The notes beneath the pieces were generated by a model that saw only the letters and a list, made by a program, of their open reading frames with translations, was not told where the DNA came from and made no database searches. Positions 9,686 through 18,080 of a stretch of DNA of 40,732 nt are shown here, one piece after another; position 1 is the stretch's first letter; each line of letters opens with the position of its first letter. Origin of the DNA: Lachnospiraceae bacterium UBA3401 (GTDB lineage: Bacteria > Bacillota > Clostridia > Lachnospirales > Lachnospiraceae). The translations under genes and the position numbers were made by a program. The stretch lies in NCBI GenBank assembly GCA_002358575.1, contig DEPD01000063.1, forward strand, positions 22,765 through 63,496. Reading direction: 5' to 3'.

Positions 9686-9971
9686 TTTATTCCTGTAATC
9701 TTCGAACATAGAGGAAGCTTCGCCCTTTGAGGTCTGCTATTGCATAAGGCGCGGAAACCAGCACAATCCGTTCATGATGATTTCCTTAAATGAATTGAGT
9801 AGATCCCCAAGTGCGACAAATAACCCGAAAGCTGTTCAAATCACAATCGGAATTTGTGGAGGTGAAAAATATGGTATTAAGATTAAGAAATATCTAAGTA
9901 CATAAGACTATATTAAATAGTTTTATGTATAGGCAGAACACGAAAGACTATTTAATAAAGGAGATTTTGCA
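9686..9971. other. Intergenic region, probable gene remnant
   Basis: A 286-base gap. One frame stays open from about 9700 to a stop at 9905; ATGs at 9774 and 9777 would give 42-43 residues ending in a Gly/Lys/Ile-rich tail. No ribosome site precedes them, so I read it as decayed sequence rather than a gene. The right half holds a long palindrome listed separately. Confidence 0.35.
9899..9929. promoter_or_regulatory. 31-bp imperfect palindrome upstream of kinase-GNAT gene
   Basis: Two 13-base arms (TACATAAGACTAT and ATAGTTTTATGTA) flank ATTAA and pair with a single G-T wobble. GACTATTTAAT, much like the second arm read on the opposite strand, recurs at about 9946-9956. It may be an operator or an RNA hairpin 43 bases before the gene. 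Confidence 0.4.
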
Positions 9972-11084
9972 ATGATATTTCAGGATAATGTAATAAAAGA
10001 ATACTTAAAAAATGTTTATTTTGTAACTGGAACACCTTGTGGAGGGAAGACAACTATTTCACGGGAGTTGGCGAAGCGGCATAATTTATTGGTATATGAT
10101 GTCGATGAGCAGTTTGCAAATCATCAAAAAATCTCAAATATTGCTTTTCAGCCTGCAATGAACAAAACTTTTAAAGATGCGGATGCATTTTTTGGGCGTA
10201 CTGTAGAGGAATACAGAAATTGGTTGATTGATAACACAAGAGAACAATTTGATTTTGTGCTATTGGATTTGATACGACTTTCGCAAAATCGAATTGTATT
10301 GTGTGATTGCCATTTGACTATAGAAGAAGTCAAAAAATTTACGGAACCCTCTCGAATCGTATTTTTACTAAAAGAACCTTCAAATATAATTGATGATTAC
10401 TGTAATCGTCCCGACCATCAAGGATTTAGCGATTTTATAAATAGTACCTCTGATACCGAGAAAGCAAAGGCAGTATGTAACGAAACGCTTAAAAGTCTTA
10501 ACGAGAAGTATTATAATGCTATCAAGGATAGTGACTATTACTGGATTGAAAGAACATCCAAAAGTACAATTGATGAAACTGTAGAAAAAGTAGAGCGACA
10601 TTTTGGATTAAAAAATAATAATTTCAGCATAGAAGTATTAGAAATAAAAAAAGTAGAAAAAGATACAAAATTGGCTAATAAATTAATCCATTTTGTTGAA
10701 AATTTTTCTTGGGAAGATGTAAAAGAACATATGCTGGAGATACTACGGGCGTGGGTGTTTACAGATTGGGAAACACCATTTGTGGCAATTATTAATGGTC
10801 AAATTGTGGGAATGGCTTCTATTATGAAGACAGACTATTATCCGCTGCCAGAAATATATCCTTGGGTATCTAGTCTGTTTGTTGTCGAAGATTATCGAGG
10901 AAATAGAATTAGCGAGCGGTTAATTGACTTTGCAAATGAATATGCAAAAGAATGTGGATTTGTAAGAACTTATATTCCAACAGAGCATATTGGCTTATAT
11001 GAAAAGTTTGGATATCATTATCTTCACGATATTACAAATTACGGGAATGGAACAGACCGATTGTATGTTAAAGAATTGAAATAA
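9972..11084 (+). CDS. P-loop kinase fused to GNAT acetyltransferase
   Basis: Two domains in 370 residues. Residues about 10-215 form a P-loop kinase-like domain with Walker A GTPCGGKT (20-27), resembling small-molecule or nucleotide kinases (AAA_33/cytidylate kinase type). Residues about 225-365 form a GNAT domain, with INGQIVGMASI and VVEDYRGNRISERLIDFA as the acetyl-CoA motif region, and NEYAKECGFVRTYIPTE then LYEKFGYHY at the end. A kinase joined to an acetyltransferase recalls bifunctional resistance enzymes in general plan only. The substrate is unknown. AAAGGAG precedes the ATG. Flanked by a palindrome on the left and a MITE-like element on the right, it may have arrived by transfer. 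Confidence 0.85.
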   Translation: MIFQDNVIKEYLKNVYFVTGTPCGGKTTISRELAKRHNLLVYDVDEQFANHQKISNIAFQPAMNKTFKDADAFFGRTVEEYRNWLIDNTREQFDFVLLDLIRLSQNRIVLCDCHLTIEEVKKFTEPSRIVFLLKEPSNIIDDYCNRPDHQGFSDFINSTSDTEKAKAVCNETLKSLNEKYYNAIKDSDYYWIERTSKSTIDETVEKVERHFGLKNNNFSIEVLEIKKVEKDTKLANKLIHFVENFSWEDVKEHMLEILRAWVFTDWETPFVAIINGQIVGMASIMKTDYYPLPEIYPWVSSLFVVEDYRGNRISERLIDFANEYAKECGFVRTYIPTEHIGLYEKFGYHYLHDITNYGNGTDRLYVKELK

Positions 11085-11126
11085 TAAATAGATATCAAAT
11101 TCACTTTGATGAATTAGTATTTCAAA

Positions 11127-11225
11127 GGGGCTGTTGCAAAATGGCGGATGCACACAATATATAATATAGTTATTTCAGACATCTTAACTATATATTGTGG
11201 AATTGCCGAATTTTGCAACAGCCCC
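11127..11225. mobile_element. MITE-like element with 16-bp perfect terminal inverted repeats
   Basis: GGGGCTGTTGCAAAAT (11127-11142) is matched exactly by its complement at 11210-11225. The interior is also symmetrical (CACAATATAT with ATATATTGTG, AGTTA with TAACT), so the whole 99 bases fold into one long hairpin without coding capacity. GGGGCTGTTGCAAAA is, from memory, a common end of IS1182-type elements in Firmicutes. No target duplication is evident (CAAA on the left, CATG on the right). It lies between convergent genes and could terminate both. Confidence 0.7.
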
Positions 11226-11238
11226 CATGTCTCTCTTT

Positions 11239-12120
11239 TTAGAGTGCCAGCATATCATCAATATTTGCAATAATCCCTCTTAGGGCATTTGTAATGTCAG
11301 AGTCAATGGGGGATTGAATCAATTCGTTTAAGATTGTCTTTGCTTTTTGTGTGTCGTAGGTTTCGAGTGCCTGAAAAGCTTCTTGAAGCTGTTCTCCCCA
11401 CTTTTTAAAGGAGATATGATTGCTGCCTGTCAAACCGACAGATTTTACATATTCATTTAAGATACTGTATGCCTCGTCAAGTTCAAGAGAAAGTTTTTTC
11501 CAGTTGTCACGCACCACGTCAATACAGCCTGCGTAGGCTTCTATCTCGTGAAAAAATACAGTGTCAGTAAGATTGACCAGTCCAAGCTCATTTACCTTAA
11601 TGCGCAGCATGTGTGCGTTTGCACCATATCGCATCAATGTGTCCGGCTGCATCAAATCATACAGAGTATCTTCGTACTTGTCACTGTTTTGCAAAAACGA
11701 TATCGCCAGTTCATTATATTTTTCTATATTTTGTCCAAGCCTAGCCAAGGCGGCATCAATATCAACACCGTGTCGAGCAAGGTAACGCATTTTTATTTTG
11801 CTGTCTGTGATGAGAGTGTCAGGAATTTGGTGCTGAAGTTGTTCCATAATTTGTTTCGCGTGGTAAGCCATCATGGAAATTTGTTGTTTTTGCGCAAGAA
11901 TTTTTGCCTTTTTGTGATAAAAGTGGACAACAACGCACAGAACAATAGCCGTCGGGAGAAGCCAGAGCAAAGACCACAATGCTGTGTGTGGCAAAACGCC
12001 AAGCAGACAGAGCAATCCTGTCAAAAGTGACACGCTTGTCATAAGTATCAGCCAGATAAGGGCAGAGCGGTCAATCAAGTGTTTCATTTCCTCAAACATG
12101 TGGTTTTCAATATGATTCAT
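11239..12120 (-). CDS. Membrane-anchored helical protein of unknown function
   Basis: The 293-residue protein has two membrane helices near its N terminus (about residues 15-39 and 43-66). After them comes a wholly helical, charged cytosolic domain rich in Leu, Glu and Gln. GAGG precedes the ATG. No catalytic motif is seen and I do not recognise the family. The TATAGGAAAC hairpin lies about 60 bases upstream. Confidence 0.8.
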   Translation of the reverse strand: MNHIENHMFEEMKHLIDRSALIWLILMTSVSLLTGLLCLLGVLPHTALWSLLWLLPTAIVLCVVVHFYHKKAKILAQKQQISMMAYHAKQIMEQLQHQIPDTLITDSKIKMRYLARHGVDIDAALARLGQNIEKYNELAISFLQNSDKYEDTLYDLMQPDTLMRYGANAHMLRIKVNELGLVNLTDTVFFHEIEAYAGCIDVVRDNWKKLSLELDEAYSILNEYVKSVGLTGSNHISFKKWGEQLQEAFQALETYDTQKAKTILNELIQSPIDSDITNALRGIIANIDDMLAL

Positions 12121-12176
12121 AAGTATGTACCTCTTTGATGATATAGGCGCCTTTGCATTTTTATGTACTATATAGT

Positions 12177-12211
12177 TATAGGAAACACAAATACTTTTGC
12201 CGTTTCCTATA
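12177..12211. repeat. TATAGGAAAC inverted repeat, copy 1
   Basis: TATAGGAAAC (12177-12186) pairs perfectly with GTTTCCTATA (12202-12211) around a 15-base loop, between folT and the downstream minus-strand gene. A related structure lies at 13122-13167. Confidence 0.55.
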
Positions 12212-12242
12212 GTTTAACACATTTTTGTGAACAGAAAAAGGG

Positions 12243-12830
12243 CTAAAATTTCCCACCTCGAAATTTGCGAAATTCTGGCATGTTTAACAGTTTTGACACG
12301 AAAGTGAGTGTGAAGAATAAAATGGCGGTGTCAATTGGAAGCATAATAATATTTTTTATTACGCGCGCGGGCAAAATTGCTAGAAATGCGTTTCCATTCA
12401 TAACAGCGAGCCACAGTGTATTTAGTCCGCAATTGACAATTGCCTTTGTCAGAAACTCCGCGATAAAAATGCGCCAGAGTCTGACAGGTCGTCGATATAA
12501 AATTGTGCCGTAAATAATGCCTGCAACCATAACATTAAAGGTGTAACCAAAGAAAAAAGCACCGCCATCTGGTTTTAACAAATATTTTAGAATGTCAAGC
12601 ATACCGCCAAAAACTGCGCCAATGCAGGGACCAAACAAATATTCGACAACGCGGTTTGGCAGACCTGAGAAGCCAATGCGTATGTTTGGCGTGATAAAGA
12701 TGGAGGTGGTGTAGTTGAGTACGACTGCCAACGCCGCCATCAATCCACAAAGCACTAGATTGTGTGTTATTTTTAACTGTTGGAACGCGTCAGAAGAACA
12801 TTCTGTGTACCGTTTTTTGATTTTTTGCAT
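12243..12830 (-). CDS. folT: FolT-like ECF transporter substrate-binding (S) component
   Basis: Membrane S component of an energy-coupling factor transporter, probably for folate. The 195 residues contain about five or six hydrophobic helices. The ITPNIRIGFSGLPNRVVEYLFGP block and FGGMLDILKYLL match FolT-type S components. No ECF ATPases or EcfT lie nearby, as expected for group II transporters that share one energising module. The ATG follows AAAGGAGGC. The upstream leader carries what looks like a THF riboswitch, which independently supports folate as the substrate. Confidence 0.85.
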   Translation of the reverse strand: MQKIKKRYTECSSDAFQQLKITHNLVLCGLMAALAVVLNYTTSIFITPNIRIGFSGLPNRVVEYLFGPCIGAVFGGMLDILKYLLKPDGGAFFFGYTFNVMVAGIIYGTILYRRPVRLWRIFIAEFLTKAIVNCGLNTLWLAVMNGNAFLAILPARVIKNIIMLPIDTAILFFTLTFVSKLLNMPEFRKFRGGKF

Positions 12831-12947
12831 AAAATAAGCCTCCTTTATGCAGCCTCCGAAAACTACACAAATGAGACTTAGGAATAATGCATCAGATGGA
12901 GTTGCATCAAATAAAATTATAGAAGTGATTCCTCAGTCAAATATGTA

Positions 12948-13092
12948 GCAGCGGGATGCGAATCTCGTATCGCAAAACAAATTATCATAACATTTTTGTT
13001 TCTTTCGTCCCTGTGACAACTCCCTGTTCACAAGGCACTGTAAGGAATTGTAAAGAATTGCAACATTCCTAACGCACGCGATTCTACTCTGC
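12948..13092 (-). promoter_or_regulatory. THF (tetrahydrofolate) riboswitch, candidate
   Basis: Read on the minus strand, the leader of the folT-like gene matches the THF aptamer order. P1 is GCAG (13092-13089) with CTGC near 12948. P2 is GAATC with GATTC, followed by GCGTTA. P3 is CCTTGTGA with TCACAGGG, closing a loop that contains GGGAGTTG. After it come GACGAAAG and then GATTCGCATCCCGC at the 3' side, comparable to the consensus TTGCATCCGCTCC. An extra hairpin near GGAATGTTGC makes it longer than the usual ~100 nt. The following ~110 bases hold an 11-bp stem (GACTGAGGAAT, one mismatch) that could be the expression platform before the ribosome site. A minus-strand TATAAT lies at 13120-13125. 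Confidence 0.75.
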
Positions 13093-13121
13093 AAGATATT
13101 TCAATAAAATAGAATATCAAT

Positions 13122-13167
13122 TATAGGAACTGTAGAAAACGGAAAATACTTTCTGGTGTTTCCTATA
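13122..13167. repeat. TATAGGAAAC-type inverted repeat, copy 2
   Basis: TATAGGAA (from 13122) pairs with TTTCCTATA (ending 13167), with inner AGAAA/TTTCT pairing. The right arm shares ATACTTT...GTTTCCTATA with copy 1 at about 12191-12211. It lies between the riboswitch and the divergent McrBC-like operon. Confidence 0.45.
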
Positions 13168-13236
13168 TAACAATCGAACTATACACCATTTTACAGAAAT
13201 TGTAAATAAAATTTTTAATAATTTTAAAAAAAGAGG

Positions 13237-13265
13237 TTGAAGAACTAATGTTTGCATGGTAAACT
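13237..13265 (+). promoter_or_regulatory. Candidate promoter of the McrBC-like operon
   Basis: TTGAAG (13237-13242) and TAAACT (13260-13265) are separated by 17 bases and lie about 70 bases before the first start codon. Each matches consensus at four of six positions. Confidence 0.4.
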
Positions 13266-13333
13266 GAAAGAGTAACATGGAGTTTTTGTCGTTACAGTTC
13301 ATTACCAAAAGAAAAGGAGAGGGGATATGCAAA

Positions 13334-14380
13334 ATGAATGAATTAGAACTGACGCGGGCGCTGTATCAACAGCTTGCAGAAGAAGATCAGCGACTTGTCG
13401 TCAAAAAAGCAGCTGAGAAGGGGTTTGTTGTGGATGGTTTTTCAAAAAATGTGAGTAAAGCACCGCCGCGGGCAGTCTGTGCATGTATGGCAAAGCGGGC
13501 AAGGCGCGGCGGAAAATATCCTTATCAGCTTGTGCTAGAGGCTATGGCGGAGCAACGAAAAATGAATGAGGAAAATATTATATATCACCTTGCGGGTGAA
13601 TGGATGAAAGGGGAGTATACACATGCTGGAGTTGAGGAATATTTAAAGAAATTGACACATGATAAGAAGGAGCTGGACAGTGCACCAGAAAAGAGCGAAC
13701 CACAAATGAAGTCGCAAGAGCAAGAACAGAATCCAAAACAGAATGCAAACAGTGAAATAGAAGCGCTAAAAAAAGAAATACAACGATTTGAGCAAGAGTT
13801 AACAACTGCAAAGGAAAAAAATAAAAAGTATAAAAATACAATCCAGGAGAATAAGATAGAGCTTGATAATCTGCAAAAAAATATACTGCGGCAGGAAAAG
13901 GCAAAGGATCGTCTCTTTCGACAAATTGGAGAATTAGAACATCAGATGGGGCAAATTCAGGCGGAAAAACAGGAGGAAATCAGGCGGCGAGAGATGACAG
14001 AACGACAGATTATAGCGCTTGAGGAACAGATTGAAACACTCATGGAACAAATAAAGGAATTGGAACTTTATAGGAAACATGCACCAAAATTATTATGCAT
14101 TGCAAAGACAAAAAATAAGATTGATATTCCGGGGTATCATATCAAAATGGTTCATGAATGGGATAAAACAACGAAGGAGGAGGCAGTCAATGGAGGCTAT
14201 CTGGAAGTGTGGCTTGTCCAGAAACAGTTTCCGTATCATTTGGTATCGGAGATGAGTGAATGTATTGGAAAGAGGCTAAGGCAGTTTTTGACAATGGAAG
14301 ATTTGATTAACACAGTAAGTCAGGGAGGAAAAAAGGATGATGCAGACGGAGGACAGACAGATCATAGGAATATTGGTTAG
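13334..14380 (+). CDS. Coiled-coil protein, first gene of McrBC-like module
   Basis: A 348-residue protein with three parts: a helical N-terminal domain (1-108; QRLVVKKAAEKGFVVDGFSK), a long coiled coil (about 139-248, rich in Glu/Gln/Lys/Ile/Leu), and a C-terminal alpha/beta segment (about 250-348). ATG 13334 is chosen because AAGGAGAGGGG sits correctly before it; the longer in-frame ATG 13277 has no ribosome site. Its 3' end overlaps the McrB-like gene by 44 bases, so the two are co-translated. I recognise no family. A coiled-coil partner next to McrB/McrC recalls the coiled-coil McrBC variants (CoCoNuT class), but homology cannot be tested here. A scaffold or target-recognition role is an inference. 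Confidence 0.85.
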   Translation: MNELELTRALYQQLAEEDQRLVVKKAAEKGFVVDGFSKNVSKAPPRAVCACMAKRARRGGKYPYQLVLEAMAEQRKMNEENIIYHLAGEWMKGEYTHAGVEEYLKKLTHDKKELDSAPEKSEPQMKSQEQEQNPKQNANSEIEALKKEIQRFEQELTTAKEKNKKYKNTIQENKIELDNLQKNILRQEKAKDRLFRQIGELEHQMGQIQAEKQEEIRRREMTERQIIALEEQIETLMEQIKELELYRKHAPKLLCIAKTKNKIDIPGYHIKMVHEWDKTTKEEAVNGGYLEVWLVQKQFPYHLVSEMSECIGKRLRQFLTMEDLINTVSQGGKKDDADGGQTDHRNIG

Positions 14381-16280
14381 TGATGAAGAACTGAATAATA
14401 ATAGTGTTTTTATCAACAGAAGTTCAGCAATTCAATATACGTTAAAATCACTGAGTATTCCACGGGGAGAGCCTGAATATTTTACTGGATATCTTAGCTC
14501 ATTTGAAGATGAAATTGAGTTTGAAGATGACACGTATCTCGATGATCCAGACCGCTCTGAGAATTTTCGGGAATGGATTAGCAAACAATTGCTTATTTTT
14601 TCTTACAAGACAGGCGGAGACTTTGCGAAGGTGAGAAAAGCAAATCTGGTGGCCAAGCCCAATGCATTTGATACAAATATGCGTTTTTATGCAGTTCCTG
14701 TTTTTGCGGCGGAGGGTGACAGGATTATTATGGACTGGTGCAGCAGACAGCGCTTTAATCTGTGGCGGGACTATGCAAGTCTTGGAGAATTTCAAAACTA
14801 CATATATGAGAAGCGCTCTGTAGGCAGTTTGTATGGATATGACCTCGATTCGTTCAAACCTTCTTTTGTAGTCTGGAAGGACGCGGAGGGAAAGCTCTAT
14901 GCCATTGGTGGAATTACAGATATCACCTATGATTCGCTAGGCGGGATTATATTGGAAGGAAGCGATATTTTTAAGGTCAATATCAGTGATTACATTAAGT
15001 TTGTTGTGTATGACATGAATGCAAATCCCACAATTATCTTTGTGCCAGAAGAGATTTACAAAGATATAGAGGATGTGATTTTAAAAGATTCTGTCGCGCG
15101 GAAAAAGGTGGAAAAGAGTATTGAGGAGAAGGTTGAAATCCCTGTGCCGACAGATATACGGGAGGTAAATGAATTTAGCAATGAAAAACTAATTGAGATT
15201 GACATTACAGAAAAGACGGATGAGATGATAATCCAATCAATGGATTATCACAGCCAGCGGGATGGTCTGTACTATAGTATGCGGGATTTTGTCAATGTGC
15301 ACACTGCAGTCAAATGCAGCAGTCTGGTTATTTTGTCTGGTCTGAGTGGTACTGGAAAGTCTCAGTTGGTAGAGGTCTATGCGAAAGCGCTGGGCATTGA
15401 AGATCGACTTTTGGTGATTCCGGTGCGGCCGTCATGGAATGATGATGCAGATTTACTCGGATATGTTGACTTAGTGCATATGGTGTACCGACCGTCCGAC
15501 ACGGGTTTTGTTGATTTGCTTGTCAGTGCACAGAACAATTCGGACAAGATGTATCTGGTTTGTTTTGACGAGATGAATCTGGCGCGGGTGGAACATTATT
15601 TCAGTCAGTTTTTATCGATTCTCGAACGTCAGAAGCGAGAGTTGCAACTCTATGATGAGCAATATATTGGCAGATTATATAATTCCAAAGATTATCCATA
15701 CAAAATTAAGATTGGGGACAATATTCGCTTTGTGGGAACAGTCAATGTGGATGAGTCAACTTACCATTTTTCTGATAAGGTGTTGGACCGCGCCAATGTA
15801 ATTCAGTTGAATGTACTGAACTATGCCACAGAATGGAAAGAAAAACCCTATGCGACAAAACGCCCAGTAATATGGTCCTCCGACGATTATGCAAGGCTTT
15901 TGGTAAAAGGACCAGCAAGCCATGCGGACCGTCTGCATGAACTGTTGTGGGATATTCATCAGTTGATGCAGTGTGCAAGCACAAAGTATGGAATTGGGCC
16001 GCGTATAGTGAAAGCGATAGAGACTTATCTCAACAATCTTCCACAGGAGGTCATTGACGATTTTGATCGGAGGAACGCGCTTGATTATCAGGTGGTTCAG
16101 CGTGTGTTGACCAAGGTGCGGGGACCAGAAAGCCAGTTGGGATCAATCTTGGACAAGAACAGTACCAACAATTTTGAGCGAATTTTTGACCAGTATCAGG
16201 ACCTGTCCGACTTTAACAAGTGCCGGGAAATGATTACACAGAAACAGAAGGAGCTGAAAGCATATGGATATTGTATCTGA
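14337..16280 (+). CDS. McrB-like AAA+ NTPase
   Basis: A 647-residue protein. The N-terminal ~300 residues are a beta-rich region without a recognisable modified-base-binding motif. The AAA+ module follows: Walker A GLSGTGKS (335-342), the PSWNDDADLLGY block (365-376), Walker B with the McrB-type DEMN (VCFDEMNLAR, 408-417), the GTVNVDEST sensor region (467-475) and DRAN (485-488). McrB-type NTPases form rings that drive the McrC nuclease; nucleotide preference (GTP or ATP) is not readable. GGGAGG precedes the ATG, with a second ATG in frame at 14340. It overlaps the genes on both sides (44 and 17 bases), showing tight coupling. Confidence 0.9.
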   Translation: MMQTEDRQIIGILVSDEELNNNSVFINRSSAIQYTLKSLSIPRGEPEYFTGYLSSFEDEIEFEDDTYLDDPDRSENFREWISKQLLIFSYKTGGDFAKVRKANLVAKPNAFDTNMRFYAVPVFAAEGDRIIMDWCSRQRFNLWRDYASLGEFQNYIYEKRSVGSLYGYDLDSFKPSFVVWKDAEGKLYAIGGITDITYDSLGGIILEGSDIFKVNISDYIKFVVYDMNANPTIIFVPEEIYKDIEDVILKDSVARKKVEKSIEEKVEIPVPTDIREVNEFSNEKLIEIDITEKTDEMIIQSMDYHSQRDGLYYSMRDFVNVHTAVKCSSLVILSGLSGTGKSQLVEVYAKALGIEDRLLVIPVRPSWNDDADLLGYVDLVHMVYRPSDTGFVDLLVSAQNNSDKMYLVCFDEMNLARVEHYFSQFLSILERQKRELQLYDEQYIGRLYNSKDYPYKIKIGDNIRFVGTVNVDESTYHFSDKVLDRANVIQLNVLNYATEWKEKPYATKRPVIWSSDDYARLLVKGPASHADRLHELLWDIHQLMQCASTKYGIGPRIVKAIETYLNNLPQEVIDDFDRRNALDYQVVQRVLTKVRGPESQLGSILDKNSTNNFERIFDQYQDLSDFNKCREMITQKQKELKAYGYCI

Positions 16281-18039
16281 CCTGCCGTTTACGCTCAAAC
16301 TGATACAGAAATATCCAGTAGAGACGATCCAGAAAGCAAGGGTATTCTGCAAGGAGGAACAGGACATTTGGAAGGATAGCATAATTACATTGTCTGTAGA
16401 AGAGAATGAAGAGATGGATTTGTATTTTAATGCAGACGACCCAGAGGCGCGACTCTATTTGGAAGCGTTGAGTATGATACCAGCAGATGATATGTATATT
16501 AAGCAAGATCGTCATGGCAGAATCTACAGGGCTGTTTCGTCCGATTGCTTTGCACTGTATAGAAGCAGCAGAGGATATGATGCCTTGCGTGTGGATACTT
16601 TTCGGATTGCTGTTTTGTGTCAGAAAGAGTGGTATTACGGGACGTTGCAGATTCTTCCAAAACCGATTGCAATTGAAGAGTGGCAAATGATGCGCGACGA
16701 TCTTGAGTGTGAGATTCGCGATTTGTCACAGGATATTGTTCGCCGCAGTATTGGTATGGGAAACAATCATGAAAACATTCCGCCAAAAGTGATTTATAAT
16801 TTTTTGGTGATGCGAAAGTATTCCAACAAGGTTATGATGGCTCTGACGGATATTTCCAGCAATCCAAGAAGCGAGATTATTACAGTTTATGAAAATGTGT
16901 CCCAAAATGAGGGGGAGAACTACAGTTTTGATGCGGAGACGGTCAGACGGTTTGCCGTGCGGTCAGGTTCTGAGCCAACCTACAAAATTCCAGTAAAGAC
17001 AGTGAACTATGATATTCAGGAAAATCGCATTTTAAAGAGAATTATTTTGGACTATGAGAAAAAGTTGGAGCAGTTTATCGATCTGATTGACGAGATGGAT
17101 GGAGGCGCTTCACAGAGTAGAATATCGTGGAAAAATAATCTGGAGGAATTTAAGGGCAGAGCGGTCCGGCTGCGAAAAATGACAGCGATATTAAAGTCGC
17201 AGAAATGGTATGCGTCAATACAAGATTTGCGGGACCCGTATGTTCCACATGCGTTAATTTTGGATTCCAGATATAGCCTTTTATATCAGATGCATCTCGA
17301 TTTAAAACGGGAGGAGATTGACTTGGGGCTAAATACAGCGTTTTCTTACACATGGAAATCTAGTAGTTATATGTATGAGATATGGTGTTATCTTAAAATT
17401 TGTCGAATTTTAATGTCAGAGTATGTCTTTGTGCCAGATGGAGAGTGCGGTGCTGATGCCGATAGAACGCTGTTTCCACTTCTTGATGTGGGAAAAACCA
17501 TACGATTTGAAAAGAATGATTTGCGGTTGGAAGTAATCTATGATATCTGTCTTCCGCTAAAGCAGGAAGAGACTTCTCTGGAACAACCATTGTATATGGC
17601 AAGGCATCACAGCGATTATCGAAACCATAACAGACCAGATTTGTTGGTTCATGTTTATGACATGCGGGAACAGTGGTATCTGGGAACAATTATTATCGAG
17701 TGCAAATACAGAAAACTCAATTCTTTTTGGACAGAAAATTCTCCGCGTTCAAGCAGAGGGCAGTTGGAAGCCTACTATAACAATGCCCGTTCGCATATCT
17801 TGTTTGGCGGAATAGGAGAATTGCTCAATATGCGTCCTGTCACAAAGGTGATTGTGCTGACCCCAGATGATTTGGGCGACGGTCAGGAACAGACAGATTT
17901 TGGGGTGCTGGTGAAAAGTTTTAAGGCTTCTGAGAGTGGTGAGATGGTCAACGAGTTAAAAACCGTATTGCTGTCGGAGATTGACCAGATAAAAGGCAGA
18001 TGTGAATTGGCAAAAGGATTAAAGAGATTCAGAGAATAA
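16264..18039 (+). CDS. McrC-like DUF2357 / PD-(D/E)XK nuclease
   Basis: A 591-residue partner of the AAA+ protein. The N-terminal and middle parts (about 1-350) resemble DUF2357 adaptor regions. The C-terminal nuclease has all expected elements: YEIWCYLK (371-378), RPDLLVHV with the metal-binding Asp at 459, IIIECKYRK with Glu 479 and Lys 481 (the D...ExK core), and QLEAYYN (500-506). It should cleave nucleic acid when driven by the AAA+ ring, as in type IV McrBC restriction. It starts inside the upstream gene (17-base overlap). Whether it targets modified DNA or RNA is unknown. An intact catalytic core argues for an active system. Confidence 0.88.
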   Translation: MDIVSDLPFTLKLIQKYPVETIQKARVFCKEEQDIWKDSIITLSVEENEEMDLYFNADDPEARLYLEALSMIPADDMYIKQDRHGRIYRAVSSDCFALYRSSRGYDALRVDTFRIAVLCQKEWYYGTLQILPKPIAIEEWQMMRDDLECEIRDLSQDIVRRSIGMGNNHENIPPKVIYNFLVMRKYSNKVMMALTDISSNPRSEIITVYENVSQNEGENYSFDAETVRRFAVRSGSEPTYKIPVKTVNYDIQENRILKRIILDYEKKLEQFIDLIDEMDGGASQSRISWKNNLEEFKGRAVRLRKMTAILKSQKWYASIQDLRDPYVPHALILDSRYSLLYQMHLDLKREEIDLGLNTAFSYTWKSSSYMYEIWCYLKICRILMSEYVFVPDGECGADADRTLFPLLDVGKTIRFEKNDLRLEVIYDICLPLKQEETSLEQPLYMARHHSDYRNHNRPDLLVHVYDMREQWYLGTIIIECKYRKLNSFWTENSPRSSRGQLEAYYNNARSHILFGGIGELLNMRPVTKVIVLTPDDLGDGQEQTDFGVLVKSFKASESGEMVNELKTVLLSEIDQIKGRCELAKGLKRFRE

Positions 18040-18080
18040 AAGAGTTTATAGAAAAGAGTGGGCAGTAAGGGGGGATTTAT

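Noticed and set aside
9774..9905. 43-codon frame with a Gly/Lys-rich C terminus before the kinase-GNAT gene, considered as a second peptide
   Set aside because: No ribosome site, no Cys or other RiPP-like pattern and no modifying enzyme nearby; more likely decayed sequence.
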